DNA of 38,391 bases from Caldifarciminota bacterium. GTDB taxonomy: Bacteria; Hydrothermota; 32-111. The stretch is taken from the NCBI GenBank assembly GCA_030592285.1, contig JAUVJU010000004.1, positions 1 through 38,391 of the forward strand, written 5' to 3'. The position numbers and the translations under genes are program-made. The notes beneath the pieces are model-generated. The model searched no databases. It saw nothing but the letters and a program-made list of their open reading frames with translations, and was not told where the DNA came from. This document shows, piece after piece, positions 36,456 to 38,391 of the stretch. The number at the start of each line of letters is the position of its first letter. Positions within the stretch are counted from its first letter, which is position 1.

Positions 36456-38255
36456 TTAATATTCTGGGTAAAGGTTTAAGGACTTATACCATCTTTTAAG
36501 ATTGGCTATTCTCTCACTATCATTTTCCGGTAAATTAAATGGTCTTCTACCTCTTGTATCAACAATCACTCCAACAAGCCCACCTTCAAGTTCAATTTCC
36601 ATTTCCTTACCTTTACCATTTCCAATATCAAGATTCTTTGCCGGTTTAAGTATTGCCCTTACTCTTTCACTACTCTTAATATCATCTAAAAATTCTATAT
36701 CGCCATAATTAAATGTATATACCTTTTCACCAATGGTTATTTTCAATGCTTCCTGTCCTGGTTTTCCCTTACCCATAGGTGCAATACACATTCCTAATTT
36801 TAAAAGACAGTCCTTGGAAAACACCTCTGCTGCTGCTGAATCATGAACAGTTGAAAGTACTCCTAATTGCGGCATCATAAATATGGAATCCACAGCAAGC
36901 ATTGTTATTCCTTCAGGCAAGAATGCATCAATTGCCATCATTGCCGCCTGTACTCTTCTTGGAGCATGTGATAACACTCCACCTGAACCCACAACAAGAT
37001 TTAATGTTTCCATATTAACAAGTGTTTCTCCTGAGGATGTCTGTTCAAATGCATCGGATATTGTTCTTTCTGTCTGAACACCCTTAAGTCCCACTGCCAT
37101 TGCTTTATGATGTTCAAGGGCAAGTCGTAATGCCTCCCTTGCAATTGCCTGTTCAATCTGTAATTCTTCAAGTGTTGAAGGTATTGTTGTTGGTCTTATC
37201 ATCTTATTTCTTATTCTATTTCTTAGATCCTTTTCATTTGTCTCAAATGGAACCCATCTTGTAATATTCTTTAATCCGGTTGCCTTAACAACATTGGATA
37301 CCGAATAGCTCATTCCAAGATTTGCTGACACCGTTCTGTTAAACGCCAATTGAAATACTGAAAATATATCTGTTGTGGCTCCGCCAATATCAACACCAAG
37401 TACTTCAATATTATCCCTTTTTGCAATTGTTTCAATTAATAATCCCACAGCACCCGGGGTTGGCATTATGGGCACATCGGTCATTTCCATTAATTTTTTA
37501 TATCCCGGTGCCTGTGCCATAACATGTTCCATAAATAGATCATGTATCTTATCCCTTGCAGGTAATAGATTTTCTGATTCCAGCGTTGGTCTAAGATTAT
37601 CTACAATATATAGATCCGTTTTATCATCAAGTGATTCCTTTACATTTTCTCTTGCATCCTTATTCCCTGCATAAATAATAGGTAAATTATAGGTTGAACC
37701 AAATCTTGGTTTTGGGTCCGCTGCTTCAATGATCTCAGCAAGCTGAACAACATGCTTTTTGGTTCCACCATCAGTGCCTCCTGAAAGAAGCACCATATCA
37801 GGTCTTAATGTTCTTATTCTTTTAATTCTTTCATGATCCATTCTCTTATCATTGGATGCAATAACATCCATCACAATAGCACCTGCTCCAAGAGCTGCTC
37901 TTGCAGCGGATTCCGCACTCATTCTATCAACAACACCTGCAACCATCATCTGAAGTCCGCCGCCTGCTGAGGATGTTGAAATATAAACATCAACTCCATC
38001 TTTATCAGTATTATTTTCTCGTTTTAATATTTTATCCCCATCAAGTATTATAACTTCAGAAAGTTCTTCAACTTCCTTTATTGCATTAAGTACACCTTTT
38101 GTTACATCTTCATAGGGTGCCTCAACCGTTGTTGGTGCCTCTCCCCTGACTATCAGCCGATATTCCCCTTCCCGTTTTTCAATAAGAATCGCTTTAGTGG
38201 TAGTACTGCCGCAATCCGTTGCAATAATGCGCAGAATATTATTCTTATCTTTCAT
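36456..38255 (-). CDS. GlmL/MutL-family (glutamate mutase activator-like) ASKHA ATPase
   Basis: 'IIATDCGSTTTKAILIEK', 'STSSAGGGLQMMVAGVV', 'VLLSGGTDGGTKKHVVQLAE', 'VLGVDIGGATTDIFSV', 'VVGSGGVLSHAPR' are typical of PF13941-type proteins. Confidence 0.9.
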   Translation of the reverse strand: MKDKNNILRIIATDCGSTTTKAILIEKREGEYRLIVRGEAPTTVEAPYEDVTKGVLNAIKEVEELSEVIILDGDKILKRENNTDKDGVDVYISTSSAGGGLQMMVAGVVDRMSAESAARAALGAGAIVMDVIASNDKRMDHERIKRIRTLRPDMVLLSGGTDGGTKKHVVQLAEIIEAADPKPRFGSTYNLPIIYAGNKDARENVKESLDDKTDLYIVDNLRPTLESENLLPARDKIHDLFMEHVMAQAPGYKKLMEMTDVPIMPTPGAVGLLIETIAKRDNIEVLGVDIGGATTDIFSVFQLAFNRTVSANLGMSYSVSNVVKATGLKNITRWVPFETNEKDLRNRIRNKMIRPTTIPSTLEELQIEQAIAREALRLALEHHKAMAVGLKGVQTERTISDAFEQTSSGETLVNMETLNLVVGSGGVLSHAPRRVQAAMMAIDAFLPEGITMLAVDSIFMMPQLGVLSTVHDSAAAEVFSKDCLLKLGMCIAPMGKGKPGQEALKITIGEKVYTFNYGDIEFLDDIKSSERVRAILKPAKNLDIGNGKGKEMEIELEGGLVGVIVDTRGRRPFNLPENDSERIANLKRWYKSLNLYPEY

Positions 38256-38266
38256 TAATCCTCCTG

Positions 38267-38391
38267 TTATTTATCCTTCTTATTTTTTTTCTCTTTTTCT
38301 ATGCGTTTTTCTTCATTTCTTTTCGTTTTATCCTCATCATCTATTCTTTCAATTGCAATTAGTATTCTTTCGATTGAACCGCGTTCCTCAA
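38267..38391 (-). CDS. C-terminal fragment of a protein with a highly charged tail; rest outside window
   Basis: Minus-strand open frame ...EERGSIERILIAIERIDDEDKTKRNEEKRIEKEKKNKKDK*, followed by an RBS-like aggagg just before the GlmL-like start. Confidence 0.55.
   Translation of the reverse strand, partial: EERGSIERILIAIERIDDEDKTKRNEEKRIEKEKKNKKDK

Noticed and set aside
36456-38255. Calling this product DNA mismatch-repair MutL
   Set aside because: It has ASKHA motifs (DCGSTTTK, DIGGATTD) of the GlmL family, not GHKL ATPase motifs; the name coincidence with mutS in the window is accidental.
1-38391. tRNA/rRNA genes or tmRNA near smpB
   Set aside because: No cloverleaf-like or rRNA-like sequence was recognised by eye; a tRNAscan-SE/Infernal run would be needed to exclude them.

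Overview
AT-rich, gene-dense bacterial chromosomal window, probably from an uncultured FCB-type lineage; this is inferred from a T9SS C-terminal sorting domain and a DUF4837 lipoprotein and cannot be resolved further from sequence alone. The 5' part carries housekeeping genes: smpB, an Amidase_3 amidase, murI, a dCMP deaminase, recG, mutS, a SPOR protein, a LapB/LapA-like pair, miaB, rmlA/rmlB and rpsT. Accessory items include a Panacea/RelE-like toxin-antitoxin pair, a secreted protein with 26-27 aa 'GNDxY' repeats, a TPR protein, a MITE-like element with perfect 33-bp inverted repeats, and a composite ~485-bp repeat element upstream of rpsT. The most interesting locus is a long minus-strand run (22508-38391). 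It encodes a GlmL/MutL-like ASKHA ATPase with no glutamate mutase genes, a barrel-sandwich/KOW-like 377 aa protein, and a tandemly duplicated four-gene membrane cassette (A1-B1-C1-D1 / A2-B2-C2-D2; A is DUF6754-like with an Fn3-like N-terminus). These are followed by a lipoate-ligase-like protein, a PATAN/DUF4388 protein, two Roadblock-like proteins, two small membrane proteins and an ExbB-ExbD-ExbD-TonB set. I propose this as a candidate undescribed membrane machine. Family calls come from reading the translations; no database search was run.
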